This document shows positions 17,407-26,358 of a stretch of DNA of 64,000 nucleotides, one piece after another. Where the stretch lies: the NCBI RefSeq assembly GCF_025751495.1, contig NZ_JAOWKZ010000003.1, forward strand, positions 682,001 through 746,000. The letters are read 5' to 3'. The DNA is from Albidovulum litorale. Lineage in GTDB: Bacteria > Pseudomonadota > Alphaproteobacteria > Rhodobacterales > Rhodobacteraceae. The notes under the pieces are model-generated. The model did no database searches and was not told the origin of the DNA. It worked only from the letters and a program-made list of their open reading frames with translations. How positions within the stretch are numbered: position 1 is the first letter of the stretch; every line of letters starts with the position of its first letter. The position numbers and the translations under genes are program-made.

Positions 17407-18098
17407 ACGGGCCCGGTCCGATTGAGCGCCCGCGAAACGCGGGCACAGGCCTTGTGGCACTTCATGCGATTCCGCTCCGCGGGCGGCTTCTAGGCTCCAG
17501 ACACATTCTTCTTCAGATCCGAAACATGACGGTTGCGTCGGGCACGACGACTTTCTCTTCGCCCCCTCGGAGGTCGGCCCCTCCGTGAGCCGGGCGAAAA
17601 CCCCTATGTCACCCCATCGCTTCCAACGCTTGCAGAACGTCTTCGGCGCCCCATAATTCCGAGCCGCATCGTACCGCCTCAATTTCTTGCGATTGCTGAA
17701 GATAATGCAATCTGGACAGGTCGACCCTCCACATGTGCCTGCCATGGTCATGGGGAAAGGACTTACGGCACGACATCTGGCTCGCCCAAAAACAGTGCGC
17801 CGAACCGTTTGCCGATCCTCCTCGATCCGTCAGCCGGCAAACAATGAGTTCGGCCCCTAAACAGGGTAAACCGCTTGTCTCGCGAGCACTCGTTGGCAAT
17901 GGGTCAGGCAAAGCTCGGCGGGATGGTCCTGTCATTTGGCCTTGCGCGCCAAGATCAGTGTCGGACCGAACCCACCGATGAGATCAATCATGATCTCGAC
18001 CGCGCCCGCGAAACATGCAATTCGTCGCGCGCGCCCCGCGCTGGATGCTGACGGCGTTCCAATGATCTGATAATGCTTCGCCGGGAAGGGGTGTCTTG
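17407..18098. other. Gene-free region with transposase remains
   Basis: About 690 bases between the YceI gene and the Crp/Fnr regulator. The left half holds the broken transposase listed separately. In the right half (17815-18090) no gene is supported; it must contain the promoter of the regulator, but no convincing CRP/FNR box or -35/-10 pair was found. Terminal inverted repeats of an IS were not identified. Confidence 0.5.
17475..17800 (-). pseudogene. IS5-type transposase remnant
   Basis: Three short pieces in different minus-strand frames line up with the N-terminus of IS5-family transposases: FWASQMSCRKSFPHDHG near 17791, then IIFSNRKKLRRYDAA and YGAPKTFCKRWKRWGDIG, then VVPDAT and SDLKKN near 17490. 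At least two frameshifts and an early stop break it, and the DDE catalytic core is missing. It is a dead fragment of roughly 110 codons. Confidence 0.7.
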
Positions 18099-18800
18099 AT
18101 GAAACCGGAATTCGACACGATTGCCAGGCGGTCCATTCTTCTTGCCGCGGTCCCGCCGGACATCTGCAACCATCTTCTTACGAATGCACATATCCGCTCC
18201 TTCGACCGCGGTGGCACGATCTTTCTTCAGGGAGAAAGGGCGGCTGCCATCTACATCGTTGCGGATGGTTGGGTGAAGCTCTACCGCATCGCACCCAACG
18301 GCGCCGAGGCGATCGTCGGCACCTTCACCAACGGGGCGAGTTTTGGCGAGGCGGTCGCCTTCCGGCACGACAGCTATCCGGTTTCCGCTGAGGCCGTGAC
18401 GGACTGCACGCTGATCCGGATCGAGGCCGATGTCTTTCTTCGGGTAATCCGCGAAAGCCCCGAAATCGCGATATCGATCCTGTCGGCCACTTTCGCGCAT
18501 CTGCATTCCCTTGTGGCACAGATCGAACAGCTGAAGGCGCAGACCGGGGCGCAGCGGGTTGCAGAATTTCTTCTGGAACTGTCTAACTGCACGTCCGGCC
18601 GGTGCGAGGTGACGCTGCCCTACGACAAGGTGCTGATCGCGGGGCGGTTGGGAATGAAGCCGGAAAGCCTGAGCCGTGCCTTTGCGCGGCTGAAAGGCTA
18701 TGGGGTCAGCATCCGCCAGAACGTCGCGCTGATCGACGATGTTGCGGCCTTGCGGGACTATATCGAAGAAGACCCGGCCCTCGCCTGGTCGCGTTCCTGA
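18099..18800 (+). CDS. Crp/Fnr-family regulator, Dnr/Nnr type
   Basis: A 233-aa transcription factor: cyclic-nucleotide-binding-like beta roll at about residues 15-135 (GGTIFLQGERAAAIYIV, GASFGEAVAF), long dimerisation helix (LHSLVAQIEQLKAQTGAQRVAEFLLEL) and a C-terminal helix-turn-helix (IAGRLGMKPESLSRAFARLKGYG). It has no N-terminal cysteine cluster, so it is not an Fe-S FNR; Dnr/Nnr proteins sense NO through heme. It converges with norF. TTAAC-N4-GTCAA boxes at norC and nirI/nirS are its likely targets. ATG 18099 has GGGAAGGGG upstream. Confidence 0.88.
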   Translation: MKPEFDTIARRSILLAAVPPDICNHLLTNAHIRSFDRGGTIFLQGERAAAIYIVADGWVKLYRIAPNGAEAIVGTFTNGASFGEAVAFRHDSYPVSAEAVTDCTLIRIEADVFLRVIRESPEIAISILSATFAHLHSLVAQIEQLKAQTGAQRVAEFLLELSNCTSGRCEVTLPYDKVLIAGRLGMKPESLSRAFARLKGYGVSIRQNVALIDDVAALRDYIEEDPALAWSRS

Positions 18801-18819
18801 GGGAGTAGGTCAGACGGCC

Positions 18820-19062
18820 TCAGGCCGCGGCACCGAGAACCGCGAAGACGATCAGCATGAGGATCAGGGCAAGGTCAAAGCCGGCACGGATCGACGGCGC
18901 TGTGGACAGCCCCAGATAGCGTGCGAGTATGACATGCGCCTTGCCCCCGGCGAGCGACAGCACCAGAACGACGAAGACCGTACCGCGCATCCCGGACGCG
19001 GCCAGCGTGGTGGACGCCGCCGATAGAACCAGAAGCATCAGCCATGCGCGGGTGAGGGTCAT
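18820..19062 (-). CDS. norF: NorF, small nitric oxide reductase accessory membrane protein
   Basis: An 80-aa protein with three predicted membrane helices (about residues 5-23, 27-48 and 60-78), of the cytochrome-oxidase-subunit-IV-like kind. SLAGGKAHVILARYLGL is a typical block. Its ATG overlaps the norE stop (ATGA), and it is the last gene of the nor operon. In Paracoccus, NorE and NorF are not part of the purified enzyme but support full NO reductase activity. Too short to be anything else with this context. Confidence 0.85.
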   Translation of the reverse strand: MTLTRAWLMLLVLSAASTTLAASGMRGTVFVVLVLSLAGGKAHVILARYLGLSTAPSIRAGFDLALILMLIVFAVLGAAA

Positions 19063-19619
19063 AGCAGATAGACCACGGGAAAGAGCAACACCCAGACCAG
19101 ATCGACCATGTGCCAGAAAGCTGCACCGGTTTCGACCGCGCGCGGGCTGCCGGGAACTGCGACCACCGCGAGAAGGATCATTCCCGCGATCACATGGGCA
19201 GCATGAAAGCCGGTCAGCAGATAGGAAAAGGTGAAGAACGCATGAGTCTCGAAGCTGATTCCGGCGGCGGCGAGATCCACATATTCCGCGGCCTTGATCA
19301 CGAGAAACACCGCGCCAAGCGCAATGGCGCCCGCGACAAGCGACCTTAATCTGCCGATATGCCCCGCCTCGGCGGCCTGAACGGCGCAAGCGGCCAGCCA
19401 GCCCGAGGTGACAAGGACGATGGTGTTCACCCCTGCCCCGGCACGGTGCAGATGGGACTGCGCTTCGGCGAAGCCGGAAGGATCCGTGATGCGGACAGCG
19501 AGAAAGGCTGCAAGACCCGCGCCGAAGACCACGAGCTCCGACACGATCAGCACCCACATCATCAGTTCGCCAGGAAGCTCGTCGAGGAGGGTGGGGCGGC
19601 CTTCAGCTCTCTCCTCCAT
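19059..19619 (-). CDS. norE: NorE, cytochrome oxidase subunit III-like protein
   Basis: A 186-aa integral membrane protein with about five helices, homologous to heme-copper oxidase subunit III (GELMMWVLIVSELVVFG; FFTFSYLLTGFHAAHVIAGM; FWHMVDLVWVLLFPVVYLL). It assists NO reductase. The start at 19619 is chosen because its ATG overlaps the norD stop (ATGA); ATG 19640 is an in-frame alternative inside norD. The 3' end overlaps norF in the same way, so translation of norD, norE and norF is coupled. Confidence 0.9.
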   Translation of the reverse strand: MEERAEGRPTLLDELPGELMMWVLIVSELVVFGAGLAAFLAVRITDPSGFAEAQSHLHRAGAGVNTIVLVTSGWLAACAVQAAEAGHIGRLRSLVAGAIALGAVFLVIKAAEYVDLAAAGISFETHAFFTFSYLLTGFHAAHVIAGMILLAVVAVPGSPRAVETGAAFWHMVDLVWVLLFPVVYLL

Positions 19620-21541
19620 CAGGTCACGAGCTGTCGGCATATCTGTGGCAGCGCCTGCGTGAGCTTTTCGGGATGCGGGATCAGAACGAAGGCGCCCTGC
19701 CCGAACAAACGCGGGAACCACGATTTGCCATCGCGATCCACGGTGATGCCAAAGACCGAATGCCCCGCGCGGCGCGCCTCCAGCACTGCCATCCGGCTGT
19801 CCTCGATGCCATGGCGACCTTCATAATGATCGAGATCATTGGGCTTGCCGTCTGTGATGACCAGAAGCAGTCGGCGTTTGCGGGACTGTCTGGAAAGTTC
19901 GGCTGAAACGTGACGGATCGCGGCGCCAAGACGCGTGTAATGGCCCGGCTTCAATGCGGCGATGCGCTGTTCTGTCATCATTGTCATCGGCTCTCCGAAA
20001 TCCTTCACCGTCTGGACGAAGACACGATGCCGCTTCAGCGAGGAAAAGGCGTGGATCGCGAAATCATCTCCGCATGTGTCGAGGCCCCAGGCCAAAGCGG
20101 CGAGCGCCTCGCGCTCCACATCGATGACGCTGCGGCCGTCATGGCCGTGGCCTGGGATGGCGCTTTCGGTCGAGCGGGAAACATCAAGCAGGATCGAAAC
20201 TGCAAGGTCGCGGCGCTCCTTCCGCGTCTGCCGCCAGACGCGGTCGGTGCCCTCGCCGCAGGCCAGAAGCTCCACCCGTGCACGCACGGCGCGTTCGGTG
20301 TCCAACTCGTCGCCTTCCGGATGGCCGGGCGTCGAGACGAGGCTTGGACGCAACGCCTCGAACTGGCGGCGGACGGCGCGGATTCGGGCGCTCGCCCGCG
20401 GGTCCGCGCGAAAGGCCGGGATCTCGTCGCTGGCCTCGGCACGGGAATGCAGGACACGGGCATGGGCGGGCAGATAGGCACCCGTTCGGACATCCCATTC
20501 AGGATAAAGCCGCTCACCTGACAGCGCCTCGCGGTCCACGTCCTCGGGCGCGAGGTCGAGATGCAGCTTCAGTCTGGTGGCCGGAGCCTTCGAAAGCTGC
20601 GCGAGCCCAATCTCTTCCTGATCATCGGCAGCCTTGCGGGCGCTGTCCTCATCGTCCTCCTCGACCCTTCGGTTGAGGTTCAGGAACTCTGTCATCGACA
20701 GGATCGCCTCGAACTTGTGCAGGATGAAGCTGTCGTTGCGGTCGGCCTGATCGGCCTTGCGGCGGCGGGCACGGCGGGCTGTTTTCTCCTCGGCTTCCTC
20801 GGGCGTGCCCTCGGTGGCGCGGGTTTCGACCGCTGTCGCCTCGGACCGCGCAAGCGCGCGGAGATCGGGCCAGAGCGGGACCGGGCGGAAAGGACGGTAT
20901 CCGCGCGGAGCCTTAAGCGGCAGAGGGGTCGCGGGCAAGGGCGCCGGTTCGCCCAGCGCCTGCCTCACACGCGCTTCGACGGCGGCCTCGACGGGTGGGA
21001 GCCGCGCGGTCTGGCGGAAGAGAAGCGTCGCTTCGCAAAGGTCGCGGTAAAGGCGTCTGAGGCCGGGTGCCTCTGCCAGCGCCGCCTCGGTCATGGCGCG
21101 GGCGGCATCGATCATCGCTAGGTCCGCAAGCAACGGATCGTCGTCCATGCAAGGGATTGACGAAGGAGCGGCGGCAGCCATGACGGCAAGCCAGATGTAG
21201 AGCGCCGCGTTCGCCTCCCTTGCGGGAAAGACGGCCAGGCTTTCCGGCAGCCGCAGGCTCGCACCGTCGAAACTGGCGCGCGGCACAGCCTCGCGCCAGG
21301 TGCCCAGGCTTCGCAACGCTGACAGCCGGTGATGGCTGACCTCGTCGGCCACCGGCTTGATCTCGACCGCCGGGTCGCCGCCGAGACCGCGAAAGAGAAC
21401 TGCCAACCGTCCGCCCACCTCGGAAAGGTGAACGCGGGCTCCTTCGTGGACGGGTTGCCCGTCCAGACGGCTGGCAAAGGCGTGCCACAGTTTCCCGACT
21501 GTTTCCTCGGGTTCCCATAGCTCGATCTCGATCCGTGACAT
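19619..21541 (-). CDS. norD: NorD, von Willebrand factor A domain protein for NO reductase activation
   Basis: A 640-aa protein. The C-terminal vWA domain has the MIDAS motif DVSRST (D453, S455, S457), a T in the middle of the domain and TDGKPND near the end. A basic KKTARRARRRKADQ-like linker precedes a MTEFLNLNRRVEEDDE block typical of NorD. It works with the AAA+ protein NorQ to insert or activate the FeB of NorB. ATG 21541 is chosen; a GTG at 21553 overlaps the norQ stop and is an equally possible coupled start. Cytosolic face of the membrane. Confidence 0.92.
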   Translation of the reverse strand: MSRIEIELWEPEETVGKLWHAFASRLDGQPVHEGARVHLSEVGGRLAVLFRGLGGDPAVEIKPVADEVSHHRLSALRSLGTWREAVPRASFDGASLRLPESLAVFPAREANAALYIWLAVMAAAAPSSIPCMDDDPLLADLAMIDAARAMTEAALAEAPGLRRLYRDLCEATLLFRQTARLPPVEAAVEARVRQALGEPAPLPATPLPLKAPRGYRPFRPVPLWPDLRALARSEATAVETRATEGTPEEAEEKTARRARRRKADQADRNDSFILHKFEAILSMTEFLNLNRRVEEDDEDSARKAADDQEEIGLAQLSKAPATRLKLHLDLAPEDVDREALSGERLYPEWDVRTGAYLPAHARVLHSRAEASDEIPAFRADPRASARIRAVRRQFEALRPSLVSTPGHPEGDELDTERAVRARVELLACGEGTDRVWRQTRKERRDLAVSILLDVSRSTESAIPGHGHDGRSVIDVEREALAALAWGLDTCGDDFAIHAFSSLKRHRVFVQTVKDFGEPMTMMTEQRIAALKPGHYTRLGAAIRHVSAELSRQSRKRRLLLVITDGKPNDLDHYEGRHGIEDSRMAVLEARRAGHSVFGITVDRDGKSWFPRLFGQGAFVLIPHPEKLTQALPQICRQLVT

Positions 21542-21549
21542 CGTCGGCC

Positions 21550-22362
21550 TCACCCGAAAACGGCGGTCACAAGATCGCGGAGCCCGTTCTTAACATCCTC
21601 ATCATCTGTCAGGGGTTCGATCATCGCGGCGCGAATGGCGCGGTCCACCGACATGCCGTTGGCGATCAGCGTGGCGGCATAGATGACAAGCCGGGTGGAC
21701 ACCCCTTCCTCCAGATCCTGTCCCTTCATGGCGCGCAGTTTTCCCGCAAGCCGGACAAGCGGTTTGACCCGCTCTTCAGAGAGGCCGGATTCGCGCGCGA
21801 CCACCGGAATTTCATGCTCCGGCTTAGGGAACTTGAACTCCATCGAGACGAAGCGCTGACGCGTCGAGGGTTTCAGGGTCTTGAGGATGTTCTGGTAGCC
21901 TGGATTGTACGAGGCAACGAGAAGGAAGCCCGGTGCGGCCTCCAGTTCCTCGCCCGTCCGGTCGATCGGCAGGATGCGGCGATCGTCGGTCAGCGGATGC
22001 AAGACAACGGTCACATCCTTGCGGGCTTCGACCACCTCATCAAGATAGCAGATCGCCCCTTCGCGCACCGCCCGGGTGAGCGGACCATCGACCCAGACCG
22101 TCTCGCCGCCTTTCAGCAGGTAACGTCCGATCAGGTCCGCCGCCGACAGGTCGTCATGGCAGGCCACGGTGTAAAGCGGACGGCCAAGGCGGTGCGCCAT
22201 CGCCGCGACGAAGCGCGTCTTGCCGCAACCCGTCGGGCCCTTCAGCAGGATCGGCAATTCACGGGCCGCAGCGGCAAGGAACACATCGCATTCGTCGCCT
22301 TGCGGCAGGTAGAAGGGGGCGTCAGCCGCCCCCTTCAGGTTGAGGGTTCCGTCCATATCCAT
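21550..22362 (-). CDS. norQ: NorQ, MoxR-family AAA+ ATPase
   Basis: A 270-aa AAA+ protein. Walker A is GPTGCGKT at residues 42-49, Walker B ends in YLDE at 106-109, and VASYNPGYQ is the sensor 1 region. The NorQ/CbbQ family forms hexamers that, with the vWA partner NorD, remodel a metalloenzyme, here the non-heme iron site of NO reductase. ATG 22362 overlaps the norB stop by one base; another ATG lies two codons later. Third gene of the nor operon. Confidence 0.93.
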   Translation of the reverse strand: MDMDGTLNLKGAADAPFYLPQGDECDVFLAAAARELPILLKGPTGCGKTRFVAAMAHRLGRPLYTVACHDDLSAADLIGRYLLKGGETVWVDGPLTRAVREGAICYLDEVVEARKDVTVVLHPLTDDRRILPIDRTGEELEAAPGFLLVASYNPGYQNILKTLKPSTRQRFVSMEFKFPKPEHEIPVVARESGLSEERVKPLVRLAGKLRAMKGQDLEEGVSTRLVIYAATLIANGMSVDRAIRAAMIEPLTDDEDVKNGLRDLVTAVFG

Positions 22363-23726
22363 CACTCCGCCGGGGTCTGCATGCCGGGCTCAATGACCTC
22401 TCTCCGCGGGGCAAGGACCGCATAGATGAAGAGAAGGGCACCAAGAACCACGGCTATGCCCGAGGCGAACCGCATGGCGTAGAAGACCCAGAGCTGGTCC
22501 TGCACCTCCATGTAGTTCACGCCCATGACGCGCTGCAGATGGGTCTGCACCGTGCCCGCGAAGGTCAGCGTGAAGGTCATGAACACCACACCGCCGGACA
22601 TCAGCCAGAACGACGCCATGTTGAGCACCTGATTGTAAGGATCACGCCCCTTCAGGATCGGCATCGCATAGCTGATGATCGCGAGGTTGAGGCAGACATA
22701 TGCGCCATAGAACGCGAGGTGGCCGTGGGCCGCGGTGATCTGCGTGCCGTGGCTGTAATAGTTCACGCCGTGCAGCGTGTGCAGGAAGCCCCAGACACCG
22801 GCACCGAAGAAGGCGAGCGTCGCGCAGCCCAGCGACCACAGAAGTGCTGCCTTGTTCGGGTGATCCCGGCGACCCTTCCAGACCATGACAAAGGCAAAGG
22901 CCATCATCGCGAAGAACGGTACAACCTCGAGGCTGGAGAAGATCGACCCGATCCACTGCCAGTAACCCGGCGTACCGATCCAGTAGTAATGGTGGCCGGT
23001 GCCAAGGATGCCCGAGAAGAGTGCAAGCGCCGCGATGACATAGAGCCATTTCTCCACAACCTCGCGGTCAACGCCCGTCAGCTTCAGCATCAGGAAAGCA
23101 AGGATCGAGGCCATGACCAGTTCCCAGGTGCCCTCGACCCAGAGATGGACGACGTACCACCAGTACATCTTGTCGAGCGCAAGGTTCGACGGATTGTAGA
23201 AGGCGAAGAGGAACAGGAGCGCCAGCCCCCAGAGGCCAAGAAGCAGGATATTGGTGATCGCCGTCTTCTTACCCGCCAGAACGGTCATCGACACGTTGTA
23301 GAGGAAGATCAGCGCCGCCACGACGATGCCGGCCTTGACCCAGCGCGGCTGTTCGAGGAACTCACGCCCCTCGCGGCCAAGCAGGAAATTGCCCTCGAAG
23401 AGGTTGAAGAAATAGGTGACGACCACACCGGCCGTGCCGAGAACGAAAATTGCCAGTTGCAGATAGGCGAGCTTCGGGGAATGGATCTCCCGCTCGGCCT
23501 CCTCGGGGATAAGGTAGTAAGCCGCCCCAAAGAAACCCAGCAGCAACCAGACGATCAGGCTGTTGGTGTGCAGCATACGACCGACGTTGAAGGGCAGGAT
23601 CTCGGACAGGAACGTGCCATCGACATAGATCCAGCCAAGGACGAGCCCGAGCGAGACCTGCACGGCAAAGAGCACCATTGCGACCAGGAAGTAGGCCAGC
23701 CCTATCTTTTGCGATTGATATTTCAT
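22362..23726 (-). CDS. norB: Nitric oxide reductase subunit B
   Basis: The catalytic subunit (454 aa, 12 membrane helices) of cytochrome-c-dependent NO reductase, which joins two NO to N2O. Expected ligands are present: H53 and H336 for heme b, H334 for heme b3, H194, H245 and H246 for FeB. The glutamates E198, E202 and E267 needed for proton delivery and FeB are also there. No quinol-type N-terminal extension, so this is cNOR with NorC as partner. RBS GGAGACAG precedes the ATG. Confidence 0.96.
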   Translation of the reverse strand: MKYQSQKIGLAYFLVAMVLFAVQVSLGLVLGWIYVDGTFLSEILPFNVGRMLHTNSLIVWLLLGFFGAAYYLIPEEAEREIHSPKLAYLQLAIFVLGTAGVVVTYFFNLFEGNFLLGREGREFLEQPRWVKAGIVVAALIFLYNVSMTVLAGKKTAITNILLLGLWGLALLFLFAFYNPSNLALDKMYWWYVVHLWVEGTWELVMASILAFLMLKLTGVDREVVEKWLYVIAALALFSGILGTGHHYYWIGTPGYWQWIGSIFSSLEVVPFFAMMAFAFVMVWKGRRDHPNKAALLWSLGCATLAFFGAGVWGFLHTLHGVNYYSHGTQITAAHGHLAFYGAYVCLNLAIISYAMPILKGRDPYNQVLNMASFWLMSGGVVFMTFTLTFAGTVQTHLQRVMGVNYMEVQDQLWVFYAMRFASGIAVVLGALLFIYAVLAPRREVIEPGMQTPAE

Positions 23727-23738
23727 GGTTCTGTCTCC

Positions 23739-24191
23739 TCAGCCCGCGTCGTTCGGTGGCCAGTCCTGGGCGCGGATCTTGTTCGTCCACAGGAGGAAGT
23801 CCGTAAGTTCGCGATATTCCTGATCGTTCAGGCCGAAATTCGGCATCTGGCGGCGGCCCTCGATGCCCGTGGGCATCGCATCCATCCAACCTTTCAGCGC
23901 TTCGAATGCCGCCTCAGGATCGTCAGCGACGCCCCAGCGGGTCATCACATTGGCCAGTTCCGGGGCGAAATAGGCGCCTTCGCCAAGGATCGTGTGGCAG
24001 TTGACGCAGGCATGTTTTTCCCACAGGTGCTTGCCTGCCGCGACGCTGTCGGTCAGCCCGGCTTCGTCGGTCGATGTCGTTGTTATGTAGTTGTGCGAGT
24101 GAACCGTTAGGCCCACGAAGATGATGATGAAGAACAGCGACCCGCCGTAGAAGATATTGCGGGCCATGCTCTTGGTCATGACTTCGCGCAT
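23739..24191 (-). CDS. norC: Nitric oxide reductase subunit C, membrane-anchored cytochrome c
   Basis: A 150-aa protein with one N-terminal membrane anchor (about residues 13-31) and a periplasmic heme c domain: CVNCH (C62, C65, H66) with M116 in RQMPNFG as sixth ligand. It passes electrons from soluble cytochromes to NorB. First gene of norCBQDEF; the start can be ATG 24191 or an ATG four or eight codons later. A TTAAC-N4-GTCAA box is centred about 70 bases upstream, placing the operon under an Nnr/Dnr regulator. Confidence 0.95.
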   Translation of the reverse strand: MREVMTKSMARNIFYGGSLFFIIIFVGLTVHSHNYITTTSTDEAGLTDSVAAGKHLWEKHACVNCHTILGEGAYFAPELANVMTRWGVADDPEAAFEALKGWMDAMPTGIEGRRQMPNFGLNDQEYRELTDFLLWTNKIRAQDWPPNDAG

Positions 24192-24254
24192 GGCGGAATC
24201 CTTCCCGGAGCTGTTTCAGGTAACGCCGGTGTGATCCTTTCGGGAGAGTCGGGC

Positions 24255-24268
24255 CTTAACAAAAGTCA
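24255..24268 (-). promoter_or_regulatory. Nnr/Dnr-type box upstream of norC
   Basis: TTAAC-AAAA-GTCAA, the 5-4-5 dyad of CRP/FNR family boxes in the Paracoccus Nnr form. It lies 64-77 bases upstream of norC, right for activation at about -41. The same sequence with one change in the spacer occurs at nirS. Confidence 0.85.
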
Positions 24269-24290
24269 ACCGGAACGCCCGCGCGGCAGT

Positions 24291-25160
24291 TCAGGCGACG
24301 ATTTCGATCCGCGCGCCCGGAAATTCCGTCAGCGCTGCCTCCATCGCAGACCGGTCCATCAGGCAGAACGCGGTGGACAGCGCGTCCGCCACAGCGGCTT
24401 CGGGCGCGCTGACCGAGATGGTCGACCAGAGCGGCGGCTGTCCTGACGGGCCGAGAATGTGCGATTGCCCGCTGCCGATTAGCGTTCCACGCGGTGAGGA
24501 CGTGGCGAGCGCCCGGTTGGTCAGACGAACCTCCCTGAGCGTCTTTCCCGCATGGCTGGCTATCGCCGCCGTCCAGCCAGACCGGTTCGGCCCATTCCCG
24601 AGCGCCTGGATTTCACCCATATCGATCAGGGCGTCACCATATCCGTCCGCCCGCAGCAGCGCAGCGATCCGGTCGGCCGCCCAGCCCTGCGCGATGCCGT
24701 TGAAGGTCAGCGCCTGACCGTGGGACAGACGGACCTCCTCCGGTGCAATCTTCACGCGGGTCCAGCCGATGGTGTCACGCGCCACCGACAGATCCCCACC
24801 CCGCGCCTCGGCGAGCCAAAGGGGCTGAACAGTAGGATCGAACGCACCGGACGTCGCGCCGTGAACACGCGCGCAAAGGTCAAGCAGCGCGTGGAAGTCG
24901 GACGAGGGCCAGGCAAGTCGTCCATCGCGGTTCAGCCGTGTCAGCGCCGAGTCGCGGTAGAGCGAGAACTGCGCCTCGATCCATTCGATTTCCGCCTCCA
25001 CCCGACGAAACGTCCGGCGCGCGTGAAGTGGGTCTGCCCCGACAAGACGCAGCATGAGCGCCGCACCGAAGCCGGTACCCTGCCATTCGGACAGGGTCGC
25101 GGCCCGCGCAGGCATTGCGAGCGCGCAGGCGGTGAGCGACAGGAAACGGCGGCGGTTCAT
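24291..25160 (-). CDS. nirX: NirX, ApbE-family FAD:protein FMN transferase
   Basis: A 289-aa protein with a twin-arginine-type leader (NRRRFLSLTACALAMPARA), so it is periplasmic. ApbE family blocks: YRDSALTRLNRDG, GAFDPTVQPLW, LTFNGIAQGWAADRI, DMGEIQALGNGPNRSGW, ALATSSPRGTLIGSGQSHI. It probably attaches FMN covalently to the FMN-binding domain of NirI, encoded two genes upstream, as NosX does for NosR. The ATG overlaps the nnrS stop (ATGA). The order nirI-nnrS-nirX differs from Paracoccus nirIX by the inserted nnrS. Confidence 0.88.
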   Translation of the reverse strand: MNRRRFLSLTACALAMPARAATLSEWQGTGFGAALMLRLVGADPLHARRTFRRVEAEIEWIEAQFSLYRDSALTRLNRDGRLAWPSSDFHALLDLCARVHGATSGAFDPTVQPLWLAEARGGDLSVARDTIGWTRVKIAPEEVRLSHGQALTFNGIAQGWAADRIAALLRADGYGDALIDMGEIQALGNGPNRSGWTAAIASHAGKTLREVRLTNRALATSSPRGTLIGSGQSHILGPSGQPPLWSTISVSAPEAAVADALSTAFCLMDRSAMEAALTEFPGARIEIVA

Positions 25161-26356
25161 GTTGTGGGCTTTCCGACGGGGGCTCGGGGGACGCGGGGCA
25201 GAAGCCAGGCCGGGATCAGCATCGTGAAGGCCAGTGCGAAGGCGGCGATCCATAGCCCACCCGCGATCAACGATGCCTGCATGTGCCAATCCGGCATCGT
25301 GCTGCCGACGTAGCGAGCAAGCGCGGCGAGCGGCATCAGAACATAGGCAAGCGCCACGGGTCCGGGTGCAGCCAGTGGCCGGCCGGTGTGACCGAGCGTC
25401 GCCCGCGACAGAACCGACAGAGTCATGCCGCCGACGGCACCGATGCCGAGAAGATGCAGCGCGGCGACCTCGGACCCGATATTAAGATTCGACAGCCCAT
25501 AAGCCAAAAGCCCCAGACCGGTAAGGCCGTAGGACAAATGCAGCGTCCAGAGGATTGGCCGCCGCACGGTCCAGCCGCCCCGCCAGAGGGTCAGCCGCGC
25601 GACGGCGGCGCTGCCCGCGAGTATGGCAAGCAGGCCGGTGATGATTTCGGGCAATCCCGCCAGCACCGCAGGCGGAAGCGCAAGCGCCGGAGCAATAGAA
25701 AGCACGGCCAATGGCCTGGGGTTCACGGGCAGCCTGTCCTCGCGCCCGGTGGCCACCATTGCATTGCGCGTAAAGCCCGGTGTCACGCGACCGCCGAGAA
25801 TGACGATCATCGCGATCAGGGTCAGAAGACCGGCGCGCAAACCCGGCTCCACCCCGTCGGACAGGATACCCAGCCATTCGAGATGGCAGAAAAGGTTGGC
25901 GGACCAGAAAAGCGCCAGCGCCAGAAGGAAGATCAGCTGCTGCGGCTTCGGGCGGACCAGAAGCTGTGCGGCGATCTTCAGGGCGAGTATCGGCAGGAAA
26001 GCAAGGTCTGCAACCGCAACCCAGAATGGCGGCAGAAGCGCCGAGTCCCACATCGCCAACCGCCCGGCGAACCAGAACAGAAATGCCAAACCGATGAAAC
26101 GCTGCGGTGCGGCCTTGCCGCCGGTCCAGTTCGGCACCGCTGTCAGCAGGAACCCGCCCAAAGCCGCCGCGCCATAGCCGAAGATCATCTCATGCGCGTG
26201 CCAGATGTGAGGCGGCTGCGCCGGGGCAAGAACAGCGATGCCACCCATCGCATCGACCGCGAGGTAACCCTCCCACACCCCCATGGCGACCAGTGCAAAA
26301 AGGCAGGAAGCCAGAAAAAAGATGCGGAACCCTTCGGAGAATACTCGCAGGATCAT
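25157..26356 (-). CDS. nnrS: NnrS family heme-copper membrane protein
   Basis: A 399-aa polytopic membrane protein with about 12 helices. NnrS marks: FRIFFLASCLFA near the start, HIWHAHEMIFGYGAAALGGFLLTAVPNWTGG, and HLLGIGAVGGMTLSVLSRATLGHTGR. NnrS proteins protect cells against NO stress and occur in denitrification clusters. ATG 26356 follows the nirI stop by two bases; the longer frame upstream overlaps nirI and is not used. Middle gene of nirI-nnrS-nirX. Confidence 0.92.
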   Translation of the reverse strand: MILRVFSEGFRIFFLASCLFALVAMGVWEGYLAVDAMGGIAVLAPAQPPHIWHAHEMIFGYGAAALGGFLLTAVPNWTGGKAAPQRFIGLAFLFWFAGRLAMWDSALLPPFWVAVADLAFLPILALKIAAQLLVRPKPQQLIFLLALALFWSANLFCHLEWLGILSDGVEPGLRAGLLTLIAMIVILGGRVTPGFTRNAMVATGREDRLPVNPRPLAVLSIAPALALPPAVLAGLPEIITGLLAILAGSAAVARLTLWRGGWTVRRPILWTLHLSYGLTGLGLLAYGLSNLNIGSEVAALHLLGIGAVGGMTLSVLSRATLGHTGRPLAAPGPVALAYVLMPLAALARYVGSTMPDWHMQASLIAGGLWIAAFALAFTMLIPAWLLPRVPRAPVGKPTT

Positions 26357-26358
26357 GG

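Noticed and set aside
22539-24110. 523-codon open frame on the plus strand
   Set aside because: Antisense to norB and norC; composition is rich in H, R, D and E as expected for a shadow frame.
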